Part shown: positions 17,216 through 25,992 of the stretch, piece by piece | Layout: each line of letters starts with the position of its first letter | Position numbering within the stretch: position 1 is the stretch's first letter | Assembly: GCA_964528055.1 (NCBI GenBank) | Contig: CAZGQM010000011.1 | Coordinates: 50,520-114,519 of the forward strand | Length of the DNA stretch: 64,000 bases | Reading direction: 5' to 3' | From: Geoanaerobacter sp964528055 | Lineage (GTDB): Bacteria; Desulfobacterota; Desulfuromonadia; Geobacterales; DSM-12255 | Position numbers and translations under genes: made by a program | Notes under the pieces: generated by a model | Told to the model about the DNA's origin: nothing | What the model saw: the letters and a program-made list of their open reading frames with translations, nothing else | Database searches by the model: none

Positions 17216-18159
17216 ATCGATTTAAGCCTCTCTGAAGAATGTTGCAGGTACCACTCATACGTCGTTTTCAAGCCGTCCTCCAGTCCGGTCCGGTGTTGCC
17301 AACCAAGGGAGTGCAGGCGTGAAACATCTGAAAGCTTCCTTGGAGTTCCGTCTGGCTTAGAGGCGTCAAAGAGTATATCTCCTTCAAATCCAACCACCTT
17401 CTTGATAAGGAGGGCAAGGTCTTTAATTGACAGTTCTTCACCGGTTCCGATGTTTACGAAATCGTTCCCGCTATAGCTGCGCATGAGGAAAAGAGATGCC
17501 TCTGCCACTTCGTCCACGTGAATGAATTCCCGCATGGGCGAACCGGTCCCCCAGATGGTGACTGTTGATGCGCCAAGTATCTTTGCTTCGTGGAATTTCC
17601 GCATCAGTGCCGGTAGCACGTGAGAAGTTTCAAGGTCGAAATTGTCGTTGGGACCGTAGAGGTTTGTCGGCATTGCAGAGATGAAACAGGTGCCGTACTG
17701 ACGGTTATAGTACTGGCACATCTTAAGTCCGGCTATTTTGGCTATTGCGTAAGCCTCGTTGGTTGCTTCGAGGGGACCGGAAAGAAGGTACTCTTCCCTG
17801 ATCGGCTGTGGCGAAAGTTTCGGATAGATGCAGGTGCTGCCCAAAAACAGGAGTTTTTTGATACCTGAGAGGTATGCCTGATGAATGACGTTGGTCTGTA
17901 TCATCAGGTTGTCGTAGATGAAATCGGCCGGGTAGCTGTTGTTTGCCACTATTCCGCCAACCCTGGCTGCTGCAAGGAAAACATACTCCGGTTTCTCGTC
18001 CTCGAAAAAACCTGCGACAGAAGCCTGGTTACGCAGATCCAGATCTTTACAGGTCCGCATTAAAAGGTTCGTGTACCCTTCTGACTCAAGCTTCCTGACA
18101 ATAGCCGACCCGACCAGCCCCCTGTGCCCGGCAACAAAGATGCGGGCATGTTTATCCAT
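17212..18159 (-). CDS. fcl: GDP-L-fucose synthase (epimerase/reductase)
   Basis: A 315-residue SDR enzyme completing GDP-L-fucose synthesis from the Gmd product using NADPH. IFVAGHRGLVGSAIVRKL is the cofactor loop, LFLGSTCIYPKLSPQPI and YAIAKIAGLKMC (Tyr-x3-Lys) form the active site, and MPTNLYGPNDNFD is a family signature. I choose ATG at 18159 because AGGAGA lies nine bases upstream and it overlaps the gmd stop by eight bases; an upstream in-frame start at 18183 is less likely. The adjacent gmd supplies the substrate. No obvious fucosyltransferase was identified in the window. Confidence 0.93.
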   Translation of the reverse strand: MDKHARIFVAGHRGLVGSAIVRKLESEGYTNLLMRTCKDLDLRNQASVAGFFEDEKPEYVFLAAARVGGIVANNSYPADFIYDNLMIQTNVIHQAYLSGIKKLLFLGSTCIYPKLSPQPIREEYLLSGPLEATNEAYAIAKIAGLKMCQYYNRQYGTCFISAMPTNLYGPNDNFDLETSHVLPALMRKFHEAKILGASTVTIWGTGSPMREFIHVDEVAEASLFLMRSYSGNDFVNIGTGEELSIKDLALLIKKVVGFEGDILFDASKPDGTPRKLSDVSRLHSLGWQHRTGLEDGLKTTYEWYLQHSSERLKSI

Positions 18160-19201
18160 TGGCTCGTTTCTCCTGCTCGGCAAGTGCGAGATCTGCTGCT
18201 ACCATCATCTCCACAAGGGCGTCGAAATCGGCCTTCGGTTGCCATCCGAGCTCTGTTCTGGCCTTAGTGGAATCTCCCAGCAGGAGATCAACCTCTGCAG
18301 GCCTGAAATACTTCGGATCTATCTCGATAATCACCTTTCCGCTCTTGCTGTCGATCCCTTTCTCGGTAACACCGGTACCCTGCCACGCAATGTGCATATC
18401 GAGCCGTGCAAATACACGCTCGGCAAACTCCCTGACCGACCAGGTCTCTCCAGTGGCGATCACGTAGTCGTCCGGCTCGGTCTGCTGCAGCATGAGCCAC
18501 ATCGCCTCGACATAGTCGCCGGCAAATCCCCAGTCTCGTTTGGCATCCAGATTCCCAAGATATAACCGCTCCTGCAGACCAACCTTGATCCGGCCTGCGG
18601 CTCGCGTGATCTTCCGGGTAACAAAGGTCTCACCTCGGCGGGGAGATTCATGATTGAAGAGGATGCCGTTGCAGGCATAAAGTCCGTAGCTCTCGCGGTA
18701 GTTTACCGTGATATAGAAGGAGTAGGCCTTGGCACAGGCGTAAGGAGAGCGGGGATAGAAGGGAGTTGTCTCTTTTTGCGGTGTCTCTACAACCTTCCCG
18801 TACAGTTCGGATGATGAGGCCTGATAGAATCTGGTGTTGAGACCTGTCTCACGGATACCTTCCAGGATGCGGACCGCTCCCAGGGCATCTATCTCGCCGG
18901 TGTATTCGGGCACGTCGAAGGATACCCTGACATGGCTTTGCGCACCAAGATTGTAGATCTCGTCAGGCCGTACATCCCTGAGGACCTTGTTTATCGAACT
19001 CGCATCGTTGAGGTCTCCATAATGGAGGAAAAGCCTGACGCCGGTTTCGTGCGGATCCCGGTAGATCGCATCAATACGACCGGTATTGAACGACGAGGAT
19101 CTGCGAATAATGCCGTGAACCTCGTAACCTTTAGCAAGCAGCAGTTCAGCCAGGTAAGAGCCGTCCTGGCCTGTAATCCCCGTGATAAGCGCCTTCTTCA
19201 T
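18152..19201 (-). CDS. gmd: GDP-mannose 4,6-dehydratase
   Basis: A 349-residue SDR enzyme converting GDP-mannose to GDP-4-keto-6-deoxymannose. KKALITGITGQDGSYLAELL is the N-terminal NADP motif, YNLGAQSHVRVSFD and SPYACAKAYSFYITVNY (Tyr-x3-Lys) hold catalytic residues, and NHESPRRGETFVTRKI is diagnostic for Gmd. The open frame extends 52 codons further upstream, but the family N-terminus begins at ATG 19201, preceded by a G-run (ribosome-binding like). It pairs with fcl downstream for GDP-fucose or a related 6-deoxyhexose. Confidence 0.94.
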   Translation of the reverse strand: MKKALITGITGQDGSYLAELLLAKGYEVHGIIRRSSSFNTGRIDAIYRDPHETGVRLFLHYGDLNDASSINKVLRDVRPDEIYNLGAQSHVRVSFDVPEYTGEIDALGAVRILEGIRETGLNTRFYQASSSELYGKVVETPQKETTPFYPRSPYACAKAYSFYITVNYRESYGLYACNGILFNHESPRRGETFVTRKITRAAGRIKVGLQERLYLGNLDAKRDWGFAGDYVEAMWLMLQQTEPDDYVIATGETWSVREFAERVFARLDMHIAWQGTGVTEKGIDSKSGKVIIEIDPKYFRPAEVDLLLGDSTKARTELGWQPKADFDALVEMMVAADLALAEQEKRANG

Positions 19202-19283
19202 ATACCCCCCCTTAAGGAATGGATGAGTATACATAATACAGCCATAATTGGCAATACTATTGGGAAGTGATAATGCAGGCGGA

Positions 19284-21086
19284 TTAATCAGGGGAACCGG
19301 CCATGGAGCGAAACTGGGCACTGGTCTCCATGAGTTCGTCGTAGCTCCCCTGGGCAACCAGACGACCTCTGTCCAGGAAGAAGATCAGGTCGCAGTCGCG
19401 GATGGTGGTGAAACGGTGGGCAATCATAATGATGGTCTTCTTGCCTGAAAAAGCATGGATCGCTTCGATTACCGTATTTTCGGTGATCCCGTCCAAGGCG
19501 CTGGTAGCCTCATCAAGCACCAGGACCTGCGGATCGTCGTAGAGTGCCCTTGCAATGGCGATCCGCTGCCGCTGTCCACCGGAGAGTCGCACGCCACGCT
19601 CTCCAACTATGGTCCCGTATCCTTCAGGCAGCTCCTTTACGATGAATTCGTGCAGGTTGGCACTTCTGGCGGCCCGTTCCACAGCGCCATGATCGATCTT
19701 CTCTTCCGGGATCCCAAAGGCGATATTCCTGGTGACGGTATCATCTGAAAGAAAAATGGACTGTGGCACGTAGCCCAGGTTCCGCTGCCATGCGGACACA
19801 TTATCGCCTGACAACTTGAGTCCGTCCAGCATGATCGACCCCTGTTGGATTGTCAGAAGGCCAAGGAGCAGATCGACGACCGTACTCTTTCCTGCACCAG
19901 ATGCCCCAGCGAATGCCACAGTGGTTCGGGCAGGGATGACAAGGGTAACCTCCTCTAGAGCTGGAGACAGGGCTCCGGCATACTGGTAGGTGACCCCTTT
20001 CAGGCTGATCTCTTTCTCAATCGAAGACCGTTCCGGCTTTTTCGCCCGCTGAAAAGTGAGCGAAGGTGTTGCACCTGCCAGATCTTTACAGAGCAGGTCA
20101 AGGGACGGGAGAGAAAAGCGCATCATGGTCAACCCTGAGAAAACCTGCTGCAGAGCTGGCATCAATCGGTAACCGACCACAGCATAGAGTGTTATGAGTG
20201 GCAGTACAGCCGTCAACTCCCTGCCTGTCTTTAAATAATAGACTACCAGCAGTATGACGCCGCCAAAGGCTACAGTCTCCATCAGGTAGCGTGGAAGCTG
20301 CGGCACCACCCCGCCAATGGTCTGGTGCCGCGCTGCCTCTCCAGACGGACCATGAAAGCGTGCAAGATAGTCATGTTCGCGGTGAAAGAGTTTGATCTCT
20401 TTTACTCCCCCCAGAGCCTCGGAAACGATCCTGGAGAGCATTCTGTTGGCCAGCAGGTGTCGCTCTCCGTTCCATTTGAGAAGCCTGCGTACCAACAGGT
20501 AGATGAGTGTATAGAATCCTCCGAGTATCAGCACTACCAGCAGGGAAAGGAGCGGTTTCAGAAATAGAAGGAGCAGAATGAGACAGATAGCAGAGGCAAG
20601 CCGAGATACAACGAAAAGGGCCGGGGTAATGACGGAAACGACGACATTATGGACCTCGGAGAGGATGTTCTGATTGAGCCTGGAGCTGTTATCCTGCAGG
20701 AAACGCTCGTAAGGCATGCTAAGATATGCCGCAAGCAGACGTTTTGAAAGTGACTGTTTGAGTCGAGCTCCGGTGCGTGCAAGAAATGCCGTGGTAAACG
20801 CCGCAAAAAGGTTGGATACAATCAATAGGATAAGGACAGAAGATCCGAGAAAAACGATGAATGAGGTTGTATCGGTCAGGTCAAAGGCTTGACCGACTGC
20901 CGCCAGCAGTCTGCTCTGTTCCACCAGGGCAGGCCTTGCCGCGACAGCGATGAACGGCATGATGGAGGCTACTCCTACCATCTCCAGAAACGCGGTTACC
21001 AGGACGCAGACAAAGAGGACGATAAGCCTCCGCCGTTCCCGGGGCATCAGAAGGGAATAAATCTTTGAGATAGTGTGATGTAGCAT
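19284..21086 (-). CDS. ABC exporter, MsbA/PglK-type lipid-linked glycan flippase
   Basis: A 600-residue half-transporter: six membrane helices (1 to about 330) fused to an ATPase. GASGAGKSTVVDLLL is Walker A, LSGGQRQRIAIARAL the signature, VLVLDEATSALD Walker B, and IAHRFTTIRDCD the H-loop. The opening helix region LEMVGVASIMPFIAVAA resembles PglK/WlaB flippases for lipid-linked oligosaccharides more than classical MsbA. It sits between hldE and gmd, so it may flip either lipid A-core or an oligosaccharide lipid. No second MsbA candidate lies in the window. Confidence 0.82.
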   Translation of the reverse strand: MLHHTISKIYSLLMPRERRRLIVLFVCVLVTAFLEMVGVASIMPFIAVAARPALVEQSRLLAAVGQAFDLTDTTSFIVFLGSSVLILLIVSNLFAAFTTAFLARTGARLKQSLSKRLLAAYLSMPYERFLQDNSSRLNQNILSEVHNVVVSVITPALFVVSRLASAICLILLLLFLKPLLSLLVVLILGGFYTLIYLLVRRLLKWNGERHLLANRMLSRIVSEALGGVKEIKLFHREHDYLARFHGPSGEAARHQTIGGVVPQLPRYLMETVAFGGVILLVVYYLKTGRELTAVLPLITLYAVVGYRLMPALQQVFSGLTMMRFSLPSLDLLCKDLAGATPSLTFQRAKKPERSSIEKEISLKGVTYQYAGALSPALEEVTLVIPARTTVAFAGASGAGKSTVVDLLLGLLTIQQGSIMLDGLKLSGDNVSAWQRNLGYVPQSIFLSDDTVTRNIAFGIPEEKIDHGAVERAARSANLHEFIVKELPEGYGTIVGERGVRLSGGQRQRIAIARALYDDPQVLVLDEATSALDGITENTVIEAIHAFSGKKTIIMIAHRFTTIRDCDLIFFLDRGRLVAQGSYDELMETSAQFRSMAGSPD

Positions 21087-21098
21087 TAGCCCACTTGG

Positions 21099-22565
21099 TT
21101 ACCGGTAGCGCTCCACGATCTTCTCGATGATCCCCGAAGTCGATTTGCCATCTACGAACTCAACCAGTTCAACCCGTCCCCCCCAGGATTCAACCAGGTC
21201 AAACCCGACAACCCCTTCGCGGCTGTAATCCCCCCCTTTTACCAGCACATCTGGCCTGACAGACTCGATCAGCCTGAGCGGCGTATCCTCATCAAAGATT
21301 ACCAGATAATCCACGCAGTCAAGGGCTGCCAGCAGATGGGCACGCTCGTCCTGGCTGATGAGCGGGCGCTTTTCACCCTTGAGCCTTTTCACCGAGGCAT
21401 CGCTGTTAAGCCCCAGGATCAGCAGGTCTCCAAATGAGCGCGCCTTCTGCAGGTACTTTACATGACCAACATGGATCAGGTCGAAGCAGCCGTTGGTAAA
21501 GACCACCTTCTGTCGGCGAGACCTGGCCTCGGCAACCACCCTCTGAAGGACATCAGGGTTCTTGATCTTGGTATCGCTGTCAAGATGACCCCGGCCGACT
21601 TCGGCAATTATTTCTGCAGGTGCAACCGTCGATGTCCCTACCTTTGCCACCGCAATCCCTGCAGCTACGTTGGCCAGACGGGCAGCCTCGTCAAAGGGGA
21701 GCCCGCCGGCGAGAGCCAGTCCGAGAACTGCCAGTACCGTATCACCAGCCCCGGTCACATCGAAGACCTCGCGGGCAACGGTCGGGATATGCTCAACTCT
21801 ACCCTGGTCAAGAAACAGGGACATCCCCTGCTCGCTTCTGGTTATCAGGAGAGCCTTCAGTTCGGCTCGCGCAAAGAGGCTCTCTGCAGCTCGACAGAGC
21901 GACTCATCATCATTGATTGCGATTCCCGTGGCAGCCTCTGCCTCCTTCCTGTTGGGGGTCAGGATCGTAACCCCACGGTAGCGGCCATAGTCGGCCCCCT
22001 TCGGATCGACCACTACCGGGATTCCCGCAACGCGACCAGCCTCCACAAGTGCAGCCAGAACACCTGCTGTCAGTACCCCTTTGAGGTAATCGGAAACCAG
22101 GATCACCTGGCAGCCTTCAGCATGATTCCGTATGTACTCCACGAGCTTTTGATCGCTCTTCTCGCTTATGGCCCCCCGGCTCTCCCGGTCGATCCTGACT
22201 ATCTGCTGATTCGAGGCCACCACCCTGGTTTTCTTGCTGGTTCTGCGCTCCGGATCGGTAAAAATGCCACCGATATCTACCCCCCGCGAAGCGAACGCAT
22301 CCAGCAGCAGCTGGCCGTTTTCATCGTCACCTATGATGCTGCAGGCAGTTACTCGGCACCCCAGGGCAACCAGGTTGTTGACCACGTTCCCCGCCCCCCC
22401 CAGCCGCAACTCCTCACGCTGCACATCCACCACCTGCACCGGGGCCTCCGGCGAGATCCGTTCTGCCTTTCCCCACAGGTACTCGTCCAGCATAAGGTCA
22501 CCGACTACCAGTACACGAATATCGCCAGCAGCAGCAAACAGGGATTCTACTGCTCTTCTGTCCAC
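21099..22565 (-). CDS. hldE: Bifunctional heptose 7-phosphate kinase / heptose 1-phosphate adenylyltransferase
   Basis: A 488-residue two-domain enzyme making ADP-heptose for the LPS inner core. Residues 1 to about 320 are a ribokinase-fold kinase (VLVVGDLMLDEYLWG, ERISPEAPVQVV, and VTGAGDTVLAVLGLAL with the catalytic Asp). Residues about 345-488 are a nucleotidyltransferase (FTNGCFDLIHVGHVKYLQ, holding the HxGH site). Both halves look intact. It starts with GTG at 22565 behind AAGGTG. HldD and GmhA are not seen in this window; a HAD phosphatase lies three genes upstream. Confidence 0.94.
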   Translation of the reverse strand: MDRRAVESLFAAAGDIRVLVVGDLMLDEYLWGKAERISPEAPVQVVDVQREELRLGGAGNVVNNLVALGCRVTACSIIGDDENGQLLLDAFASRGVDIGGIFTDPERRTSKKTRVVASNQQIVRIDRESRGAISEKSDQKLVEYIRNHAEGCQVILVSDYLKGVLTAGVLAALVEAGRVAGIPVVVDPKGADYGRYRGVTILTPNRKEAEAATGIAINDDESLCRAAESLFARAELKALLITRSEQGMSLFLDQGRVEHIPTVAREVFDVTGAGDTVLAVLGLALAGGLPFDEAARLANVAAGIAVAKVGTSTVAPAEIIAEVGRGHLDSDTKIKNPDVLQRVVAEARSRRQKVVFTNGCFDLIHVGHVKYLQKARSFGDLLILGLNSDASVKRLKGEKRPLISQDERAHLLAALDCVDYLVIFDEDTPLRLIESVRPDVLVKGGDYSREGVVGFDLVESWGGRVELVEFVDGKSTSGIIEKIVERYR

Positions 22566-22592
22566 GATACATTCACCTTTTACCTTTCACAG

Positions 22593-23555
22593 TTATTCAG
22601 AGTAAGAGTTGCCGATTCTATCCAGAACCCCTGCAGCGAGCAGAGGGAGCATGATCTCGTGGTGTCCGGTAATGGTATATCCCATGCTTGTCCCTGCGGT
22701 CGGACGTTTGACAACGTTCTGCAAGGGGCGGTAGTGCTGCTGCATATCCATGTTCACCGTGGTGAAGTTGTCAACGTGATGCCCCAGGTTCTGAGCAATG
22801 GAGAGCGCCTTCAGAAAGACCTCCGGCAGCAGCACCGCGCTCCCCACGTTCAGATAGACACCTCCGTCACCCAACTCGGAAACGATGGAGGTGAGCAGCC
22901 GGAAGTCCCGGAAGGAGGCCTCCCCCAGCACCGCGCCGTCAGCCGAGGGGTGTTGGTGGATGATATCGGTCCCCAGAGCAACGTGAACGGTCAGCGGCAC
23001 CCCTTGTTCAGCGCAGAGAGCCATCAGGCTCCAGTCGCTATGAGGGTTCCTGTTCGAGAGGATGAAGCGCCCTATCGACTCACCATACCCCAGCCCCTCA
23101 GCCACCCCCTTTTTCAGCGCCATATTGATATCTCTGCCGGTCTCCTCCGCCATACCGAAGAGCCCCGCATGGAGAACGGCACCGACATCTTCGCTGGTCT
23201 CACCAATGAGGGAAATCTCGTAATCGTGGATCGAACCGGCTCCGTTTAAGGCAAAGGCAGTGATGACATCCGCCTCAACAAGACTTCGAAGCACCGGTTG
23301 CAGACCGCACTTGATCACATGGGCTCCCATGGCCATGACTACCGGTTTCCCCTTTTCTCGCGCCTTTACGATGGCATCAATCACCCCTTTAAGGGCCTGG
23401 GAACCGAGCTGGTTGGGTAGCGTGTCGAGGAGGCCGGCAACGCTCATCCCCTGCGTTACCGGACCAGCCTTGTCCCGCTCCATAATGACCTTGTTCTTCC
23501 GCTCTGCCAGCGGATAGGTGGTCACACCTGCTAGATCGATCGGCTGATACATCAT
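22593..23555 (-). CDS. Conserved protein resembling deoxyhypusine synthase fold
   Basis: A 320-residue protein I cannot name with certainty. Its order of conserved blocks recalls deoxyhypusine synthase: MAMGAHVIKCGLQPVLRSL and FALNGAGSIHDYE (like the NAD-binding core), then a segment around FRDFRLLTSIVSEL, then YLNVGSAVLLPEVFLKAL. A lysine in NVVKRPTAG lies roughly where the catalytic lysine would be. Bacteria lack eIF5A, so a different substrate is expected. It overlaps waaC upstream by four bases and precedes hldE by 27, which places it firmly in the core-heptose operon. The family likeness is an eye alignment only. ATG at 23555 follows GGAGAAGG. Confidence 0.5.
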   Translation of the reverse strand: MMYQPIDLAGVTTYPLAERKNKVIMERDKAGPVTQGMSVAGLLDTLPNQLGSQALKGVIDAIVKAREKGKPVVMAMGAHVIKCGLQPVLRSLVEADVITAFALNGAGSIHDYEISLIGETSEDVGAVLHAGLFGMAEETGRDINMALKKGVAEGLGYGESIGRFILSNRNPHSDWSLMALCAEQGVPLTVHVALGTDIIHQHPSADGAVLGEASFRDFRLLTSIVSELGDGGVYLNVGSAVLLPEVFLKALSIAQNLGHHVDNFTTVNMDMQQHYRPLQNVVKRPTAGTSMGYTITGHHEIMLPLLAAGVLDRIGNSYSE

Positions 23556-24568
23556 ACTTCACCTTCTCCTTTTCCAAGCAGCCGGCGGGCAGTCCGCACT
23601 ACAGCATCAGCGGGGATACTCCTGATGGAGAGGTCGGTCGAATCCGGTTTGCCGTAGTTAACTGTCGTTCCCGACCTGATAATAAGGTTATTCTCTGTAG
23701 GTACGATGCAATCCGAAGGGGTAGCCCCGAACAAGGTTATGGATGGGACGTTCATGGCCCAAGCCATGTGGGTCGGTCCGGTATCGCCGCCTATGACAAG
23801 GCTTGCCCTGCCAATGGCAGCCTTCAGGTGGTTCAGGGTCAGCCGCGGAAGCACCCGGACATTTGCCGCCAGAGCTGCAATCTCCTCGGCAATTGCCTGT
23901 TCCCGGTCATTGCCGTGACAGACAAGCACGTTCCCCCCTAGCCCCTTGGCCACCTCCGCCATCTGACCTGCCGGATACTCCTTATAGGCAATGCTGGTTC
24001 CTGCAACCATGATGACGTTCGTACTGTCATCTGGGAAAAACCGGTTAACCACCTCCAGATCGTCCTCTGCATGAAACAGGTACGGGGTGTGCCCTCTCAG
24101 CTCACTCTCATCCGGTGCGAAATCCAGCGCATAACCGGCCAGCAGGGCATACCGCCGTACACCAATGACATCTGCCGGGGAACGGCAGGTCCGGTTGTAG
24201 AAAAGGGTAGCCAGCGGCTCCTTGGCGTTGGAGCGGTGCAATCCAACCCGCTCACCTCCGAGTTGACGGGCAACCAGGGCCGACTTTAACATCCCGTGCA
24301 TGTCGATCACCAGGTCGAACGGCCCGAGCCCTTTGAGCTTGTCTACCTCAAACCGGAGTCCTGCAAATGAAAACCGCTTCTTGAGCCCTTTGAGATCAAG
24401 CTTGACAACCCGTTTCAGATCTGGATTGTAATCAAGAATATCCGCAAATCTGCTGTCCGCCACCCAGGTAATTTCAGCATCCGGGAAACGGCTCCTCACC
24501 AGTTGCAAGGAAGCCATGCAAAAAACAATATCCCCTAGCGATGAGAGCCGCACAATGGCAATTTTCAT
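23552..24568 (-). CDS. waaC: ADP-heptose:LPS heptosyltransferase (WaaC-like)
   Basis: A 338-residue GT-B enzyme of family 9. IAIVRLSSLGDIVFCMASLQ is the classic start of heptosyltransferases, LVIDMHGMLKSALVARQLGG follows, and the C-terminal VIGGDTGPTHMAWAMNVPSI contains the donor-binding GDTGPxH motif. It transfers L-glycero-D-manno-heptose to the Kdo-lipid A core on the cytoplasmic face. WaaC rather than WaaF is suggested by the N-terminal form but not proven. It overlaps the HAD gene upstream and the next gene by ATGA. Confidence 0.88.
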   Translation of the reverse strand: MKIAIVRLSSLGDIVFCMASLQLVRSRFPDAEITWVADSRFADILDYNPDLKRVVKLDLKGLKKRFSFAGLRFEVDKLKGLGPFDLVIDMHGMLKSALVARQLGGERVGLHRSNAKEPLATLFYNRTCRSPADVIGVRRYALLAGYALDFAPDESELRGHTPYLFHAEDDLEVVNRFFPDDSTNVIMVAGTSIAYKEYPAGQMAEVAKGLGGNVLVCHGNDREQAIAEEIAALAANVRVLPRLTLNHLKAAIGRASLVIGGDTGPTHMAWAMNVPSITLFGATPSDCIVPTENNLIIRSGTTVNYGKPDSTDLSIRSIPADAVVRTARRLLGKGEGEV

Positions 24569-25245
24569 GCACTCTGACCAGATACCGCCCCAGCAGATAA
24601 TACAGAGGCTGTCCTTTTCGATACAAGGCCTACAATCTGTTCATGGCGGTCGATCCGTATCATGGCGGGAAACTCTGATTTGTAGGCAACAAAATCTACT
24701 CCGGCTGCAGCGGCTGCCAGGCTGTCCACCTCTGAATCACCGACAAACAGCGCCTCACAGGGGGAAATGCCATAGTGGTCCAGCACCTTGAAAAGCGGCT
24801 CCGGGCTCGGCTTTGGATGAACGACCTTGCTGGCGGTCATCACACAACCAAAATACGATGCAAGATCGAAGCGTTCCAGTACGGCATCCATGGAGGTAGA
24901 ACGGTTGGTGCAAACTGCAAGAGAGACCATGGGCCGGAGTATATCAAGAGTTTCACGGAACCCTTTTTCCATGATCATGAGCGGCACAAGTTCCATGTAG
25001 TTGATCTCGCCAGCCCTGATCAGGGCCTCCTGAAACTCGTCAGGGTCGGGGAAAAAATGGGCCAGCACCTCCCTGTTTGCATAGGTATGCAGGATCCGCA
25101 TCTGCTCTTCATCAGAACGGCTGAGCGCAGGTCTCCCCATTCTCGCCATTATCCTGTCATAGAAGGCTACATTCGCCTCAAAAGAGTCGAACATCACCCC
25201 GTCGCAGTCGTAAATAACTGCCTTATAATCACCTTTACCATTCAC
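24565..25245 (-). CDS. HAD-superfamily phosphatase (phosphoglycolate phosphatase-like)
   Basis: A 226-residue HAD type IA hydrolase. VIYDCDGVMFDS provides the two nucleophile-loop aspartates, VCTNRSTSMDAVLERF the Thr/Ser motif, and KPSPEPLFKVLD followed by FVGDSEVDSLAA the Lys and acidic motif. It is probably a small-molecule phosphatase. In this core-heptose operon it could act on a sugar phosphate such as heptose bisphosphate, but it does not carry the GmhB-type N-terminus. The gene starts with GTG at 25245 and overlaps waaC downstream. Confidence 0.8.
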   Translation of the reverse strand: MNGKGDYKAVIYDCDGVMFDSFEANVAFYDRIMARMGRPALSRSDEEQMRILHTYANREVLAHFFPDPDEFQEALIRAGEINYMELVPLMIMEKGFRETLDILRPMVSLAVCTNRSTSMDAVLERFDLASYFGCVMTASKVVHPKPSPEPLFKVLDHYGISPCEALFVGDSEVDSLAAAAAGVDFVAYKSEFPAMIRIDRHEQIVGLVSKRTASVLSAGAVSGQSA

Positions 25246-25249
25246 TGTG

Positions 25250-25540
25250 TCATTTCCCCATTTTTTGCAGATACTCTTCCCATTCCATCGTCAGCAGGTA
25301 TTTCTTCTTGCTGTTGCACTCCTTGCAGGACGGCACCACGTTTCCTCGGCTGCTCTTGCCGCCCCGAACAATCGGAACAATGTGATCCAGAGTCAACTCA
25401 GCAGGGAGAAAGCTGCAATGGCACCAGTGACAGAGCCCTTTAGCCAGGCGATTCTTCCACCACTGACTCTTGCGGAGTTCTCTCGCCCGCTCCTTCTCTC
25501 GCCTGATCTCCTGCTCTGAAACTTCGATAATGAATGACAT
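25250..25540 (-). CDS. Small HNH endonuclease-domain protein
   Basis: A 96-residue protein. A charged N-terminal helix (EIRREKERARELRKSQWW) precedes an HNH nuclease fold: CHWC, LTLDHIVPIVRGG with the catalytic His, NVVPSCKECN as the zinc-binding and Asn part. This resembles stand-alone HNH proteins found in many genomes rather than a restriction enzyme or homing endonuclease, since no intron or mobile-element borders are visible. It is packed between rnhA (8 bases) and the HAD gene (4 bases). A DNA-repair or RNA-processing role is possible. Confidence 0.85.
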   Translation of the reverse strand: MSFIIEVSEQEIRREKERARELRKSQWWKNRLAKGLCHWCHCSFLPAELTLDHIVPIVRGGKSSRGNVVPSCKECNSKKKYLLTMEWEEYLQKMGK

Positions 25541-25548
25541 GAATCCTG

Positions 25549-25992
25549 TTATTCCATTCGTTGTTGAGCTATCGCCATCCTGGCCAGTTCATCGCAGCGC
25601 TCGTTCTCGGCATGTCCGGCATGCCCCCTTACCCATCGCCACTCCACGGTGTGGACCTTGGCAAGTTCAGCAAGACGCTCCCACAGGTCGCGGTTCAGAA
25701 CCGGCTCTTTCTTGCTATTGATCCATCCACGCTTCTGCCAGCCGGCAAGCCACTCGGTCATCCCTTTCACCAGATACTGTGAATCGCTGGTGAGGAGCAC
25801 CTTGCAGGGCCTCTTGAGAGATTCCAGGGCTGCTATGGCAGCAGTCATCTCCATCCGGTTGTTGGTAGTTTCAGCAGCAGCTCCGGAAAGCTCCTTCTCC
25901 TGGTCGCCATAACGAAGTATGCAACCCCAGCCGCCAGGGCCGGGGTTGCCGCTGCAGGCACCGTCACAGAACACTTCGACGCTATTCGACAT
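25549..25992 (-). CDS. rnhA: Ribonuclease HI
   Basis: A 147-residue RNase HI that degrades the RNA strand of RNA-DNA hybrids. The four acidic catalytic residues are visible: VFCDGACSGNPGPGGWG (Asp), TTNNRMEMTAA (Glu), LLTSDSQYLVKG (Asp) and HAGHAENERCDELA (Asp with His). The basic protrusion KRGWINSKKEPV is present. It overlaps the end of plsC by 11 bases, so it is part of the same message despite its unrelated function. Confidence 0.96.
   Translation of the reverse strand: MSNSVEVFCDGACSGNPGPGGWGCILRYGDQEKELSGAAAETTNNRMEMTAAIAALESLKRPCKVLLTSDSQYLVKGMTEWLAGWQKRGWINSKKEPVLNRDLWERLAELAKVHTVEWRWVRGHAGHAENERCDELARMAIAQQRME

Noticed and set aside
21462..23249. A 595-codon open frame on the plus strand
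   Set aside because: It lies opposite hldE and the gene at 22593-23555, has no domain pattern and no ribosome site, and arises from the codon bias of the true genes.
25250..25540. HNH protein as evidence of a mobile intron or homing element
   Set aside because: No intron, intein or repeat borders surround it, and it is packed in frame with neighbouring genes.
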